From the NCBI GenBank assembly GCA_026692885.1, contig JAPLNJ010000848.1, positions 1-30,456 of the forward strand: a stretch of 30,456 nt of DNA, written 5' to 3'. The DNA is from Planctomycetota bacterium (GTDB taxonomy: Bacteria; Planctomycetota; Planctomycetia; Pirellulales; Pirellulaceae). Under the pieces are notes generated by a model that was not told where the DNA came from, did not search any database, and saw only the letters and a program-made list of their open reading frames with translations. Of the stretch, positions 22,275-30,456 are shown in pieces. The position numbers were made by a program, and so were the translations under genes. Every line of letters starts with the position of its first letter. The first letter of the stretch is position 1.

Positions 22275-24554
22275 ATGCGATTCAATTCCATTGTCAACCT
22301 AGCACTTATGAGGGCAAGCCGATCCGTACAGTCTCCCCAAATCAACGGGCGCCGAAGACGATCCGGACGATCGCGCCGCCGAACGAGGTGCTTGACGATC
22401 GAGTCGCTCGAACCGTTAGTAATGCTGGCTCCCGTGTTGCCAATGTACGGGCTGGCTGACGCCTCGCTTGGCGTCAGCGTGTCGTCGTCGCCCCCCGTCG
22501 GATCCATCGTCGGCTCGGGGGTGATTCCCGTGATCGATACGCCCGCGTCGCATGTCGACAGCCTACCAGTAATCACACGCACCATGGACTTCCAGGTGAC
22601 GTGGTCGGGGCAGGCCGCTGCAGGCGGATCGGGCATCGTGGGCTACAACATCTATGTGTCGACGGATGACGGGTCGTACGTCCTGTGGAAGCCGAACGTT
22701 ACGGAGACGTCGGCCATGTTCAACGACGGCCAGAACGGCCATACCTACCGTTTCTATAGTGAGGCCATCGACCAGTCTGGCAAACACGAGAGCCCGCCAA
22801 CTGCGGCAGACGCCACGACGACGATCGGCGACATCCCCACCACGATTTCCGTCTCCATCACCACAAACCATCCGCACGGGTCCGTCTACGGAGAGGCCGT
22901 CACCTTCATGGCGATCGTCAGCGCCGACCCTTTGGCGGCCGGCGCGCCCCCGCGCGCGGGCTTGCCCACGGGTTTCGTACAATGCGAGATCGACGGCACA
23001 CCGTTCGGCGTGACGACCCAACTTTCGGGGGGGTTCTCTCAGTGGCTCCCCGTCGACCTGGCGGCGGGCAGTCATAGCGTGGCGATCCGCTACACCAGCA
23101 ACAGCACGAATTTTGCCAACAGCGTGAGCAGTTCGCTGAACCTGATCGTCGATCAGGCGGTGCTAGATGTGCGCGCAGACGACCAGGAGAAAGTCTACGG
23201 CTCGGACAACTGGGTGCTGACGGGGTCCATCGCGGGCCTGCAGAACGGTGACCCGATCACGGTGTCGTTCAGCACCACGGCCACATCGGCAAGTTCCGTG
23301 GGTTTCTACCCGATCTCGCCCGTGCTGAGCGATCCCGCGGGTAAGCTGAACAACTACCGGTTGGTCATTGTCGAAGGTGCCCTGAGTGTCGTACCCGCCC
23401 CGCTGACGATTGCGGTCGACGACCAGACCAAGGTCTACGGTGCAGCGCTGCCGGCGCTGACGGCCAGCTACAGCGGCTTCGTGAACGGTGATACGGCCGC
23501 CAGCCTGACCACGCCGCCGTCGCTCGTCACCACGGTGACCGTGGGCAGTCACGTGGGCGACTATCCGATCACAGCCAGTGGAGCGGTGGCTTCCGACTAT
23601 GCGATCAGTTACCTCCCCGGCTGGCTAACCGTCACGCCGGTGCACGGGACGATCGATCAGGCGGCGGACCAAACGAACCCGACGAAGCAAGCACCGATCC
23701 ACTTTACCGCGGTGTTCCACGAACCGGTGAGCGACTTCACCGCGGAAAGCCTGGCTTTGGGAGGCACAGCCCAGGGATCGCTGGTGGCCTCAGCGAGTCC
23801 GCTGGGCAGCGACGGCACGACCTTTGACGTAGTGGTCAGCGGGATGACGGGGAGCGGCACGGTGACGGTTGGGCTCGCCGCCGGAAACAGCGACTTGATC
23901 GTCACCAGCACGAACAACACGGTCACCTACCGTCCCTGGCAGAACGTCGGGAATCCAATGGATGTGAACAACCAGGGCAGCGTAACCCCGCTGGCCGTAT
24001 TGCTGATCATCAATTACATCAATGCCTACGGGGCGGGTCCCCTGCCCACTCCGCCCCCCAGTCCTGGCCCGCCGCCGTACCTGGATGTCGATGGCGACGG
24101 CCAGGTGACGGCCCAGGACGTGCTGGCGGTCATCAACTACATCAACAGCCAGAACGTGGTGGGCACGGTGCAGCCCGAAGGAGAGTCGGCATCTCGACCG
24201 GCTGGCGCCCCAGTTGCATCGCCGCCAGGCGGGCAGTCCCCAGTGGCGGCCAACGACACGCCACCTGCCCTGACCCCGGCCATCACGCAGAGAGCGAGCG
24301 AGATGGGGACCTTGACCCCACCCCCCGCCACGCGGAGCGTGTCCTTCTCGCTGGCGCGGACGGCTACCGCGCAGGCAGTCGCGTCCCTTGACATCGCCGC
24401 AGCGCTGCTGCCGTCGGCGACGTCCCAGCTCCGGTCGGCCGAGTGGGAGACCCTGCTGGACGGTCTGGCCGAGCGCGGCACCCGCCGTGGGAACCGGCCC
24501 GATCAGGTCGATCAAGTGTTCGCGGAGTTAGCCGCTGACTTGGCGCCGGGTTGA
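22275..24554 (+). CDS. Planctomycete surface protein with FN3-like, MBG, Ig-like and dockerin modules
   Basis: I use ATG 22275 (MRFNSIVNLALMRASRSVQS), giving 759 residues; ATG 22179 is an alternative. The arginine-rich leader ends in CLTIESLEPLVMLAP (about 38-53), a version of the LEPR-XLL motif that marks planctomycete exported giant or surface proteins. In order after that come a fibronectin III-like region (about 100-195), an Ig-like repeat (about 200-292), two MBG-type domains (about 295-373 and 374-455, each with DDQxKVYG), a bacterial Ig-like domain (about 456-553) and a dockerin-like pair (about 555-625). The first dockerin loop is DVNNQGSVTP and the second is DVDGDGQVTAQDVLAVINYI. A Pro/Ala-rich tail follows. 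Calcium binding by the second loop is likely. The LEPR motif is variant (LEPLVML). Confidence 0.85.
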   Translation: MRFNSIVNLALMRASRSVQSPQINGRRRRSGRSRRRTRCLTIESLEPLVMLAPVLPMYGLADASLGVSVSSSPPVGSIVGSGVIPVIDTPASHVDSLPVITRTMDFQVTWSGQAAAGGSGIVGYNIYVSTDDGSYVLWKPNVTETSAMFNDGQNGHTYRFYSEAIDQSGKHESPPTAADATTTIGDIPTTISVSITTNHPHGSVYGEAVTFMAIVSADPLAAGAPPRAGLPTGFVQCEIDGTPFGVTTQLSGGFSQWLPVDLAAGSHSVAIRYTSNSTNFANSVSSSLNLIVDQAVLDVRADDQEKVYGSDNWVLTGSIAGLQNGDPITVSFSTTATSASSVGFYPISPVLSDPAGKLNNYRLVIVEGALSVVPAPLTIAVDDQTKVYGAALPALTASYSGFVNGDTAASLTTPPSLVTTVTVGSHVGDYPITASGAVASDYAISYLPGWLTVTPVHGTIDQAADQTNPTKQAPIHFTAVFHEPVSDFTAESLALGGTAQGSLVASASPLGSDGTTFDVVVSGMTGSGTVTVGLAAGNSDLIVTSTNNTVTYRPWQNVGNPMDVNNQGSVTPLAVLLIINYINAYGAGPLPTPPPSPGPPPYLDVDGDGQVTAQDVLAVINYINSQNVVGTVQPEGESASRPAGAPVASPPGGQSPVAANDTPPALTPAITQRASEMGTLTPPPATRSVSFSLARTATAQAVASLDIAAALLPSATSQLRSAEWETLLDGLAERGTRRGNRPDQVDQVFAELAADLAPG

Positions 24555-24616
24555 ACACAGACGGTAAGGGCAAGGAAATATCGGTATCAACTGCGCTCCA
24601 CCAGGTCGAATCCCCT

Positions 24617-24645
24617 GCCCCTAATCTTTCGCCCTAATCTTCTCC
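24617..24645. repeat. Inverted counterpart of the 13-bp repeat
   Basis: CCCCTAATCTTTCGCCCTAA followed by TCTTCTCC is nearly the reverse complement of the repeats at 24752-24790 (GGAGGAAGATTAGGGTGAAA). A long imperfect hairpin with a loop of about 105 bases could form. Confidence 0.7.
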
Positions 24646-24757
24646 AGCAGGACTCACTAACCACCCCACCTTTCCCGATCAACTTAAGATATCCACCTAA
24701 TCTATCACCACACACCCACCCGAAATCTAAATCGACCATTCCCGTGCAGTCGGAGGA

Positions 24758-24807
24758 AGATTAGGGTGAAAGATTAGGGTGAAAGATTAGGGTGAAAGAT
24801 TAGGGTG
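24758..24807. repeat. Tandem 13-bp repeat AGATTAGGGTGAA, 3.8 copies
   Basis: Three exact copies (24758-24770, 24771-24783, 24784-24796) and a partial fourth (AGATTAGGGTG, 24797-24807) follow each other without gaps. Each copy contains TTAGGG, so four GGG runs are spaced ten bases apart on the plus strand. Confidence 0.95.
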
Positions 24808-25093
24808 TGCGGTGCGCAAAGTTCCGATCAAAGACCCCCTTCCAGATCATTCCTCTGACCCCCCCCATTGACTTGCCCGCGTGCCAGGCGAGCCTCGGCT
24901 CGCCGGTGTGGTCCGTACGCTGTTGGTCAGTAACGCCGGAAGAGCTTGCGGAACTGTCCTAGGCGACGTGCAGCCAGACTTCGATCCGCGACTCGGTTGA
25001 CACGGCGCGGCCATTTGGCACAATGGGAGGACTTCATTGCTCTGGGAAGGGCGTTGATGGGATCGTTCCCATCAAGGCCATTGAGAGGACTCC

Positions 25094-26287
25094 ATGCCGA
25101 AAATCGATCCGAACCGGTTCCGAGATATCAATCCAGGCTCTCGCGTGCTCATGGGGCCGGGGCCGAGCGATGTGCCCGCTCGAGTGTTGCAGGCGATGTC
25201 CGCACCCTGCATCGGCCACCTCGATCCCTATTTCCTCGCCGCCATGGACGAGACGCAGGCGTTGCTGCGCTACGTGTTCCAAACCGAGAACGCCTTCACG
25301 ATTCCGGTTTCCGGCACCGGCAGCGCCGGGATGGAGACCTGTTTCGTCAATCTGGTCGAGCCAGGCGACGAGGTCGTCGTCTGCGTCAACGGCGTGTTCG
25401 GAACGCGGATGGCGGATATTGTGCAGCGGATTGGGGGCTGCTTGATCCGGGTGGATGCCCCCTGGGGCCGAGCGTTGGATCCGGAATCCGTCCGCCAGGC
25501 AGTCCAGGGCCGAAACCCGAAGGTCCTCGCAGTCGTGCATGCCGAGACCTCGACGGGAGTCTGCCAGCCGCTGGCCGATCTGGCCGCGATCGCAGGGCAG
25601 TCTGGAGCGCTGTTTCTCGTGGACACGGTCACTTCGCTGGGCGGGATGGAGGTGGCGGTGGATGACAGCGGCATTGATGCCGTCTACAGCGGGACGCAAA
25701 AGTGCCTGTCCTGTCCGCCTGGGCTGGCGCCGATTTCGTTCAGTCCGGCCGCGCTCGCGAAGCTGCGCACCCGGAAGAGCCCGGTGGTCAGCTGGTATCT
25801 CGACATGGGCTTGGTGGGCAACTACTGGGGCGCGGAACGGAAGTACCACCACACGGCGCCGATCAATATGATCTACGCGTTGCGGGAAGCCCTGCGGATC
25901 GTGGCGGAAGAAGGGCTGGAACTGCGCTTCGCGAGGCATCGCCTGCATCACCGGGCCCTCGTGGCCGGGCTGGAGTCGCTGGGCCTGCAGATGGTCGTAC
26001 CCCAGGCCGAACGTCTGCCCATGCTGAACACGGTCCGTATCCCGGACGGCGCCGACGACAAGAAAGTCCGCACAGCCCTGCTCCGCGACTTCGGGATCGA
26101 AATCGGCGCGGGACTCGGCGAATTTGCTGGGAAGGCTTGGCGCGTGGGATTGATGGGAGCCGCTGCCTGCCGGAGGAACGTGTTCTTGTTTCTAGCCGCA
26201 CTGGAGACCATCCTGAAGGCGGAAGGAGTCGCGGTGCGGTCAGGTGCTCTGGAGGCCGCCGCGGCGGTCTACGATATCCATGATTGA
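25094..26287 (+). CDS. Class V aminotransferase, alanine/serine-glyoxylate type
   Basis: The 397-residue PLP enzyme starts at ATG 25094 with GAGAGGA upstream. Motifs include [67 protein letters not shown] with D177 for the pyridine nitrogen, and [20 protein letters not shown] with the Schiff-base lysine K203. This is the alanine-glyoxylate/serine-pyruvate aminotransferase group, which makes glycine from glyoxylate. Amino donor preference cannot be read with confidence. The next gene starts eight bases before its stop, so it is translationally coupled to the GlcD-GlcE fusion, which supplies glyoxylate from glycolate. Confidence 0.92.
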   Translation: MPKIDPNRFRDINPGSRVLMGPGPSDVPARVLQAMSAPCIGHLDPYFLAAMDETQALLRYVFQTENAFTIPVSGTGSAGMETCFVNLVEPGDEVVVCVNGVFGTRMADIVQRIGGCLIRVDAPWGRALDPESVRQAVQGRNPKVLAVVHAETSTGVCQPLADLAAIAGQSGALFLVDTVTSLGGMEVAVDDSGIDAVYSGTQKCLSCPPGLAPISFSPAALAKLRTRKSPVVSWYLDMGLVGNYWGAERKYHHTAPINMIYALREALRIVAEEGLELRFARHRLHHRALVAGLESLGLQMVVPQAERLPMLNTVRIPDGADDKKVRTALLRDFGIEIGAGLGEFAGKAWRVGLMGAAACRRNVFLFLAALETILKAEGVAVRSGALEAAAAVYDIHD

Positions 26288-28883
26288 TGCTGCCCTTTTG
26301 CAGAGCTTGCGACAGCTTGTCGGCCACGACCACGTGGCCAGCCAGCGCTGCGATGCCGAGGTCTACTCGTACGACGCCTCGCTGGCCGTCGCCACCCCAG
26401 ACGTGGTGGTCTTCCCCGCCGATACCGAGCAGACGGCGGCCGTGGTGCGACTGGCCGCCGAGGCCGGCGTGGCCTGCCTGCCACGCGGGTTCGGCACGAA
26501 CCTTTCGGGCGGGACCATCGCCACCCACGGCGGCGTGGTGCTGGGGCTGACGCGTCTGAACCGTGTACTGGCCATCCAGCCGGAAGGCCGCTATGCCGTC
26601 GTCCAGGCGGGTGTGACGAATCTCGAACTACAGCAGGCGCTGGCCCCGCGGGGCTTCCTGTTCGCGCCCGACCCCGCCAGCCAGAAAGCGGCCACGCTGG
26701 GCGGAAACCTGGGAGAGAACGCTGGCGGCCCGCACTGTGTGAAGTACGGGGTGACGACGAATCACGTGCTGGGCATGACGGCCGTGCTGCAGGGTGGGGA
26801 AGTGGTCCGGATCGGCGGCCCCGCGTTGGATCCACCCGGTTATGATTTGCGAGGAGTGCTGATCGGGAGCGAGGGGACGCTGGCCGTCGTGACCGAGTTG
26901 GTGGTCCGCATCCTGCCCACGCCGGAAGCCGTGGTGACGCTCTTGGTGGTCTACGACGATGTGGCTCAGGCGGCCCGTTCGGTGTCGGCGATTGTCGCCG
27001 CGGGCATCATCCCGGCGACCCTGGAGATGATGGATGCGGCGGTAATCCGCGCCGTCGAAGCCAGCAAGCCCTGCGGCTATCCCTTGGACGCGGCGGCCGT
27101 GTTGATTGTCGAGGTGGACGGGCCGGCCGCCGGACTGACGCAGCAGGCGGAACGCATTGGGCAGCTCTGCCTCCAGAACGGCTGCCGCGAGGTCCGCCGC
27201 GCGAAGGACGCGGCCGAACGCGACCTGTTGTGGGCCGGCCGGCGCGGAGCGTTCGGGGCCATCGCCCGGCTGGCCCCGCGGTTCCTGGTGGCCGATTGCA
27301 CGGTCCCCCGGACGCGTCTGCCGGAGGCTTTGGCGCAGGTCGGGGCAATCGCGGCTGCACAACGTCTCGGCCACGGCAACGTCTTCCACGCCGGCGATGG
27401 GAATCTGCACCCCGTGCTGTTGTTCGATCCCAGCGATCCCGATCAGGTCCAGCGGGTCCATCGGGCCGGGCACGAGATCATGGCAGCCTGCGTGGCCTTG
27501 GGGGGCACCATTTCCGGCGAACACGGCGTGGGCACGGAGAAGCTGGAAGGCATGCGGCTGGTCTTTTCGGAGGACGACTTGGAGTTCCAGCGGCAACTCC
27601 GAGCGGCCTTCGATCCGCGGGGTTTGCTCAATCCAGGCAAAGTGCTACCGCCCGCCGTCGAGAGGCCCTGCCCGCCGGAACCTGCCATTTGCGAGTCGCT
27701 CCCCGATCAAGAAGCAGTCCCGGGTGACGCGGCGGAGGCGGGTGAGATCGTCCGGCGCGCCTACCTGGCCCACCGGGCCCTCCTGCCCACGGGCCACGGC
27801 ACCCAGCCAAATTTCGGCAATGCTGACAACCGAGCGATTGTTCCGCTGTGCAGCAGCCGGCTCACCGCGGTGACGGAATACGATCCGGCCGCGCAAGTCA
27901 TCGCAATCCAGGCGGGCCTGGCGTTGGACGCGCTGCAGGCCACGCTGAGTGAACATGGGCAGTGGCTGCCCCTGCGCCAACCATGCGGCAACCAACGCAC
28001 CCTGGGTGGCATCGCGGCGCTGAACGCCTGTGGCCCAGAGCGACTCCGCTACGGGGCACCGCGAGATCTGCTGCTGGGCCTGAAGTTCATCTCGGGCACC
28101 GGGCGTCAGATCTCGGCTGGAGGCCGCGTGATGAAGAACGTGGCCGGCTACGACGTCACCCGGCTGCTGGCGGGATCGGCAGGCACACTGGGGTTCATTA
28201 CCGAGCTAACGTTCCGCATTCTGTCCCTGCCGCAGTGCTGTGGCGCCGTGGGTGGCCGCGGCTCTCTTGCACAGTGCGGTACGGCCGCAGCGTGGCTGTT
28301 GCAATCGAAGCTGGACCCGAGTTTCGTCGTCGCCGTGCCGGACCATCCGGCGCTGCGGGTGGAGCGTGAAGGTGTCTGGCAATTGATCGCCGGTTTCGAA
28401 GGTTTCCGGGAGACCGTCGATGTCCAGGTGGAGGGCTTTCGCACGTGGCTGTCGCAGCACGGTTGGAGTTGTCAGTCGCCCTGGGAGTATGCGGCGCAGG
28501 AGGGCGTGTGTGCCGCCTACTTTGAAAGCCTCTACCGGGCCTCTTTTCTGTTGCGAGCGGATCTGTCGCCCGATCGTGTCGTCGCGTTCCTCTCGGCCCA
28601 GCCGGAATTGACGCACGGGGCGGGGATGTTGGTCGACTTGGGCTGCGGCCGAATCACGGCCTCCCTGTCCGACTTAGCGGATCCGGAGTGGGCACGCTGG
28701 TGTGAGACGGTGGAGGCGCAGGAGGGAAATGTGGTCCTGGAAAAGGCGCCGGAGGCGTTCCGTCAGCGGCACGACGTCTTCGGGACGCCCCGTTCGAATT
28801 GGACACTCATGCACAAGATCAAGCTGGCCCTGGATCCACATGGGATCCTGGCACCGGGTCGTCTACCGGGTAGAAACCAATGA
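26280..28883 (+). CDS. Glycolate oxidase GlcD-GlcE fusion
   Basis: The start ATG 26280 lies inside the aminotransferase end; the in-frame ATG at 26244 is less likely. The 867-residue protein joins two flavoprotein halves. Residues 1-465 are GlcD-like: [51 protein letters not shown] in the FAD-binding PCMH domain, then [13 protein letters not shown] (about 370) and [18 protein letters not shown] (about 408) in the FAD-oxidase C-terminal domain. After a linker (about 465-485), residues 486-867 are GlcE-like: [84 protein letters not shown]. GlcD and GlcE are separate genes in E. coli. The product would oxidise glycolate to glyoxylate with GlcF; D-lactate is a possible alternative substrate. It overlaps glcF by four bases. 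Confidence 0.92.
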   Translation: MIDAALLQSLRQLVGHDHVASQRCDAEVYSYDASLAVATPDVVVFPADTEQTAAVVRLAAEAGVACLPRGFGTNLSGGTIATHGGVVLGLTRLNRVLAIQPEGRYAVVQAGVTNLELQQALAPRGFLFAPDPASQKAATLGGNLGENAGGPHCVKYGVTTNHVLGMTAVLQGGEVVRIGGPALDPPGYDLRGVLIGSEGTLAVVTELVVRILPTPEAVVTLLVVYDDVAQAARSVSAIVAAGIIPATLEMMDAAVIRAVEASKPCGYPLDAAAVLIVEVDGPAAGLTQQAERIGQLCLQNGCREVRRAKDAAERDLLWAGRRGAFGAIARLAPRFLVADCTVPRTRLPEALAQVGAIAAAQRLGHGNVFHAGDGNLHPVLLFDPSDPDQVQRVHRAGHEIMAACVALGGTISGEHGVGTEKLEGMRLVFSEDDLEFQRQLRAAFDPRGLLNPGKVLPPAVERPCPPEPAICESLPDQEAVPGDAAEAGEIVRRAYLAHRALLPTGHGTQPNFGNADNRAIVPLCSSRLTAVTEYDPAAQVIAIQAGLALDALQATLSEHGQWLPLRQPCGNQRTLGGIAALNACGPERLRYGAPRDLLLGLKFISGTGRQISAGGRVMKNVAGYDVTRLLAGSAGTLGFITELTFRILSLPQCCGAVGGRGSLAQCGTAAAWLLQSKLDPSFVVAVPDHPALRVEREGVWQLIAGFEGFRETVDVQVEGFRTWLSQHGWSCQSPWEYAAQEGVCAAYFESLYRASFLLRADLSPDRVVAFLSAQPELTHGAGMLVDLGCGRITASLSDLADPEWARWCETVEAQEGNVVLEKAPEAFRQRHDVFGTPRSNWTLMHKIKLALDPHGILAPGRLPGRNQ

Positions 28884-30181
28884 GCATTGAAGCGAGTTAT
28901 GGCGAGATCGCCCGCTGCAATCGTTGCGGGTTCTGTCAGGTGGCCTGTCCCATTTTTCGCGCGACGGGGCACGAAGCCGGTGTGGCTCGAGGACGCGTCG
29001 CGCTGGTGCGAGCCCTGATCGAGAAACGCATCGAATGGAACGACGAGCTGAAGGAACCGTTATTCAACTGCCTCTTATGCGGTGCCTGCACGGCCAACTG
29101 TTTTCCCGGAGTCGCCACGGCCGATCTGATCGTGGCTGCCCGGACCGAGTATCTCAATCGTGTCGGTCGCGAACCGCTGCACCGGTTGTTATTCAAGCAC
29201 CTGCTGCCTTATCCCAAACGGGTTCGTTTGGCCGCCCGGGCCGTGGGAAGGTCCATGCAGGCCGGGCTGTCGAACTTGGCGGCGGCGCTGGGTTTGCTGC
29301 GGGCGTTCGGACGTGATTTCCCGCGCGCCCAGCGGATCGTCAACCGTCTGCCCGATCAGGCGTTCCGAGACAAGATTCGGCCCGGCGTACTCACTGGCCA
29401 GGGTGAGTTGCGGATCGGCTATTTCGTCGGCTGTGGCATCGACGTGTTGTTGCCGGATACCGCCGAGGCGACACTCCGGGTCTTGCGGACTCTGGGGCGC
29501 ACCGTCGAGGTTTTGGAGAACTGCTGCTGCGGTCTGCCGGCCATCACGTACGGCGACCACACGGCGGCCCAAGCGATGGCGGCAAAGAATCTGGGACTGC
29601 TGAAGAACGGGCAATTCGACGTGATCGTCACCGATTGCTCCAGTTGTGCCGCCTTCCTCAAGAAGTACCCGACACTGTTTGCCGAGGACGACCCGCGACG
29701 CCAGACGGCCGCGACTCTGGCTGCCCGGGTGCGAGATATTGTGCAGTTACTGCCGCCGGGCGGGAACCCGCTGGAAGGGAACCCACTGGCGGTCCAACCG
29801 GGCGAGAAGATCATCGCCACGTATCACGATCCTTGCCATGCCTGCCGCAGCCAAGGACTGGTGCGCGAGCCGCGCGAGATGCTGCGCTCACTGCCTGGTA
29901 TCGAGTACCGGGAACTGCCTGAAGCCGACTGGTGTTGCGGCGGGGCAGGTTCCTATGCGGCCTACCACTACGACCTCTCGCTGCAAGTCCTCGATCGGAA
30001 GCTGGACAACATCGAGCGCACCGGCGCGAATCTCCTCGTGACCTCCTGCCCCGCGTGCATCACCCATCTCCGTTTTGGCATCCACCGTCGCGGTCTGCCG
30101 GTGCGCATCTGCCACATCTCAGAGATCGTCGGGGGCGCCACTTCACAGGCGAGCGGCGGGGCGTCAGTCCCGCCGCAGTGA
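28880..30181 (+). CDS. glcF: Glycolate oxidase iron-sulfur subunit
   Basis: The start ATG 28880 overlaps the preceding stop (ATGA). The 433-residue protein has two [4Fe-4S] motifs, C13/16/19/23 (CNRCGFCQVACP) and C64/67/70/74 (CLLCGACTANCFPG). Two CCG domains follow: YFVGCG...NCCCGLPA...DCSSC, and YHDPCHACRSQGL...WCCGGAGSY...SCPACITHL. This is the GlcF architecture, which accepts electrons from GlcD/GlcE and delivers them to the quinone pool. It is the last gene of the operon. The C-terminal tail (GGATSQASGGASVPPQ) is low-complexity. The repeat element at 30242 follows. Confidence 0.93.
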   Translation: MSIEASYGEIARCNRCGFCQVACPIFRATGHEAGVARGRVALVRALIEKRIEWNDELKEPLFNCLLCGACTANCFPGVATADLIVAARTEYLNRVGREPLHRLLFKHLLPYPKRVRLAARAVGRSMQAGLSNLAAALGLLRAFGRDFPRAQRIVNRLPDQAFRDKIRPGVLTGQGELRIGYFVGCGIDVLLPDTAEATLRVLRTLGRTVEVLENCCCGLPAITYGDHTAAQAMAAKNLGLLKNGQFDVIVTDCSSCAAFLKKYPTLFAEDDPRRQTAATLAARVRDIVQLLPPGGNPLEGNPLAVQPGEKIIATYHDPCHACRSQGLVREPREMLRSLPGIEYRELPEADWCCGGAGSYAAYHYDLSLQVLDRKLDNIERTGANLLVTSCPACITHLRFGIHRRGLPVRICHISEIVGGATSQASGGASVPPQ

Positions 30182-30241
30182 AGAATCGCTCTGGTTTGCC
30201 AGACTCTGCCTTGTAACCCACTGGACGCGAGGCTCCGCAAA

Positions 30242-30358
30242 GCACTAGTGCGTTGTCCAGGCTTAGTCTTCGGGTAGCTGCACTCGCCATAGTGCGGAAT
30301 TTCCAGGGTCTGGCGACCGTGGCTACCCCAATATTTCGCCTGGACAACGCACTAGTGC
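30242..30358. mobile_element. MITE-like element, 117 bp, perfect 21-bp inverted ends
   Basis: Bases 30242-30262 and 30338-30358 are exact reverse complements (21 of 21; the outer part is GCACTAGTGCGTTGTCCAGG). Inside, GGGTAGC and GCTACCC, and TCGCCA and TGGCGA, also pair, so the whole unit folds into a long interrupted hairpin. It has no coding capacity. It lies 60 bases after glcF. The size and inverted ends fit a non-autonomous DNA element. The parent transposon cannot be named from this window. Confidence 0.85.
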
Positions 30359-30390
30359 ATCTTCAAGCCTAAGAGTTGGGGTCGCGATGG

Positions 30391-30456
30391 GTGAGCGGAA
30401 CGGCGTTAGCGGCCGGTTTCGAACGCCACCGGCGGCTGCGCCCAAGACCCGCGGCT
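30391..30456. repeat. REP-like palindrome, copy B (degraded)
   Basis: GTGAGCGGAACGGCGTTAGC and the following GGCCGGTTTCGAACGCCACC, then GGCGGCTGCGCC, correspond to copy A at 270-329 with several changes. Left and right arms no longer pair perfectly. It runs to the window edge, so its end may be cut off. Confidence 0.7.

Larger units (their letters stand above)
24555..25093. other. Non-coding region with TTAGGG-type repeats, 539 bases
   Basis: No gene is supported. From about 24610 to 24750 the plus strand is rich in C and A (CCTAATC repeated, CACCACACACCCACCC). From 24750 it switches to G- and A-rich tandem repeats (24758-24807). Farther on it is ordinary intergenic sequence leading to the aminotransferase, with GAGAGGA at 25082-25088 as ribosome-binding site. 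Confidence 0.6.

Noticed and set aside
24758..24807. CRISPR array
   Set aside because: The 13-bp units are contiguous with no spacers and there are no cas genes.

Overview
The window looks like a chromosomal segment of a planctomycete, probably Pirellulales-like. This is inferred from high GC, a surface protein with an LEPR-XLL-like N-terminal motif plus MBG and dockerin modules, a secreted PF12831 FAD oxidoreductase with a golvesin-like domain, and many palindromic intergenic repeats. No taxonomic marker gene is present, so the placement is provisional.

Region 1 (1-9477) is a redox module. It starts with the end of a minus-strand gene cut by the window edge and a 500-base palindrome-bearing gap. 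A seven-gene plus-strand set follows, preceded by an unusual receiver-domain protein: HdrC, HdrB, HdrA, an MvhD/FlxD-type subunit, a two-cluster ferredoxin-like protein, an AsrA/HydB-type (FlxB) protein and an FAD/NAD(P)/[2Fe-2S] (FlxA) protein. This is the full subunit set of a Flx-Hdr complex, in which NADH would feed FlxA/FlxB, electrons would bifurcate at HdrA, and HdrB would reduce a disulfide. The physiological disulfide is not evident. The leading protein joins two receiver folds around a glycine-cleavage-H-like domain that appears to lack the lipoyl lysine.

Region 2 (9474-15752) is ordinary chromosome: an exported esterase, purA, uppS, a DNA-3-methyladenine glycosylase with an apparent internal deletion, and the large secreted FAD oxidoreductase.

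Region 3 (15753-19206) is accessory. Two copies (848 and 449 bp) of a mobile-element-like repeat flank or precede small genes: an antitoxin/ParE pair, a 154-residue unknown protein, and a toxin-first RelE/ParE-Phd/YefM pair. Copy 1 carries a broken tyrosine recombinase gene. Copy 2 is an internal-deletion derivative of the same unit.

Region 4 (19352-24554) has a secreted transglutaminase-like/TPR protein, a palindrome array, a lipoprotein whose proposed start lies inside an inverted repeat, and the modular dockerin surface protein. Region 5 (24555-25093) is a non-coding gap with 13-bp TTAGGG-containing tandem repeats and their inverted counterpart.

Region 6 (25094-30181) is a tightly overlapping glycolate operon: a class V (alanine/serine-glyoxylate type) aminotransferase, a GlcD-GlcE fusion and GlcF, converting glycolate to glyoxylate and then glycine. 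It is followed by a 117-bp MITE-like element with perfect 21-bp terminal inverted repeats and a second copy of the palindrome found at the left end.
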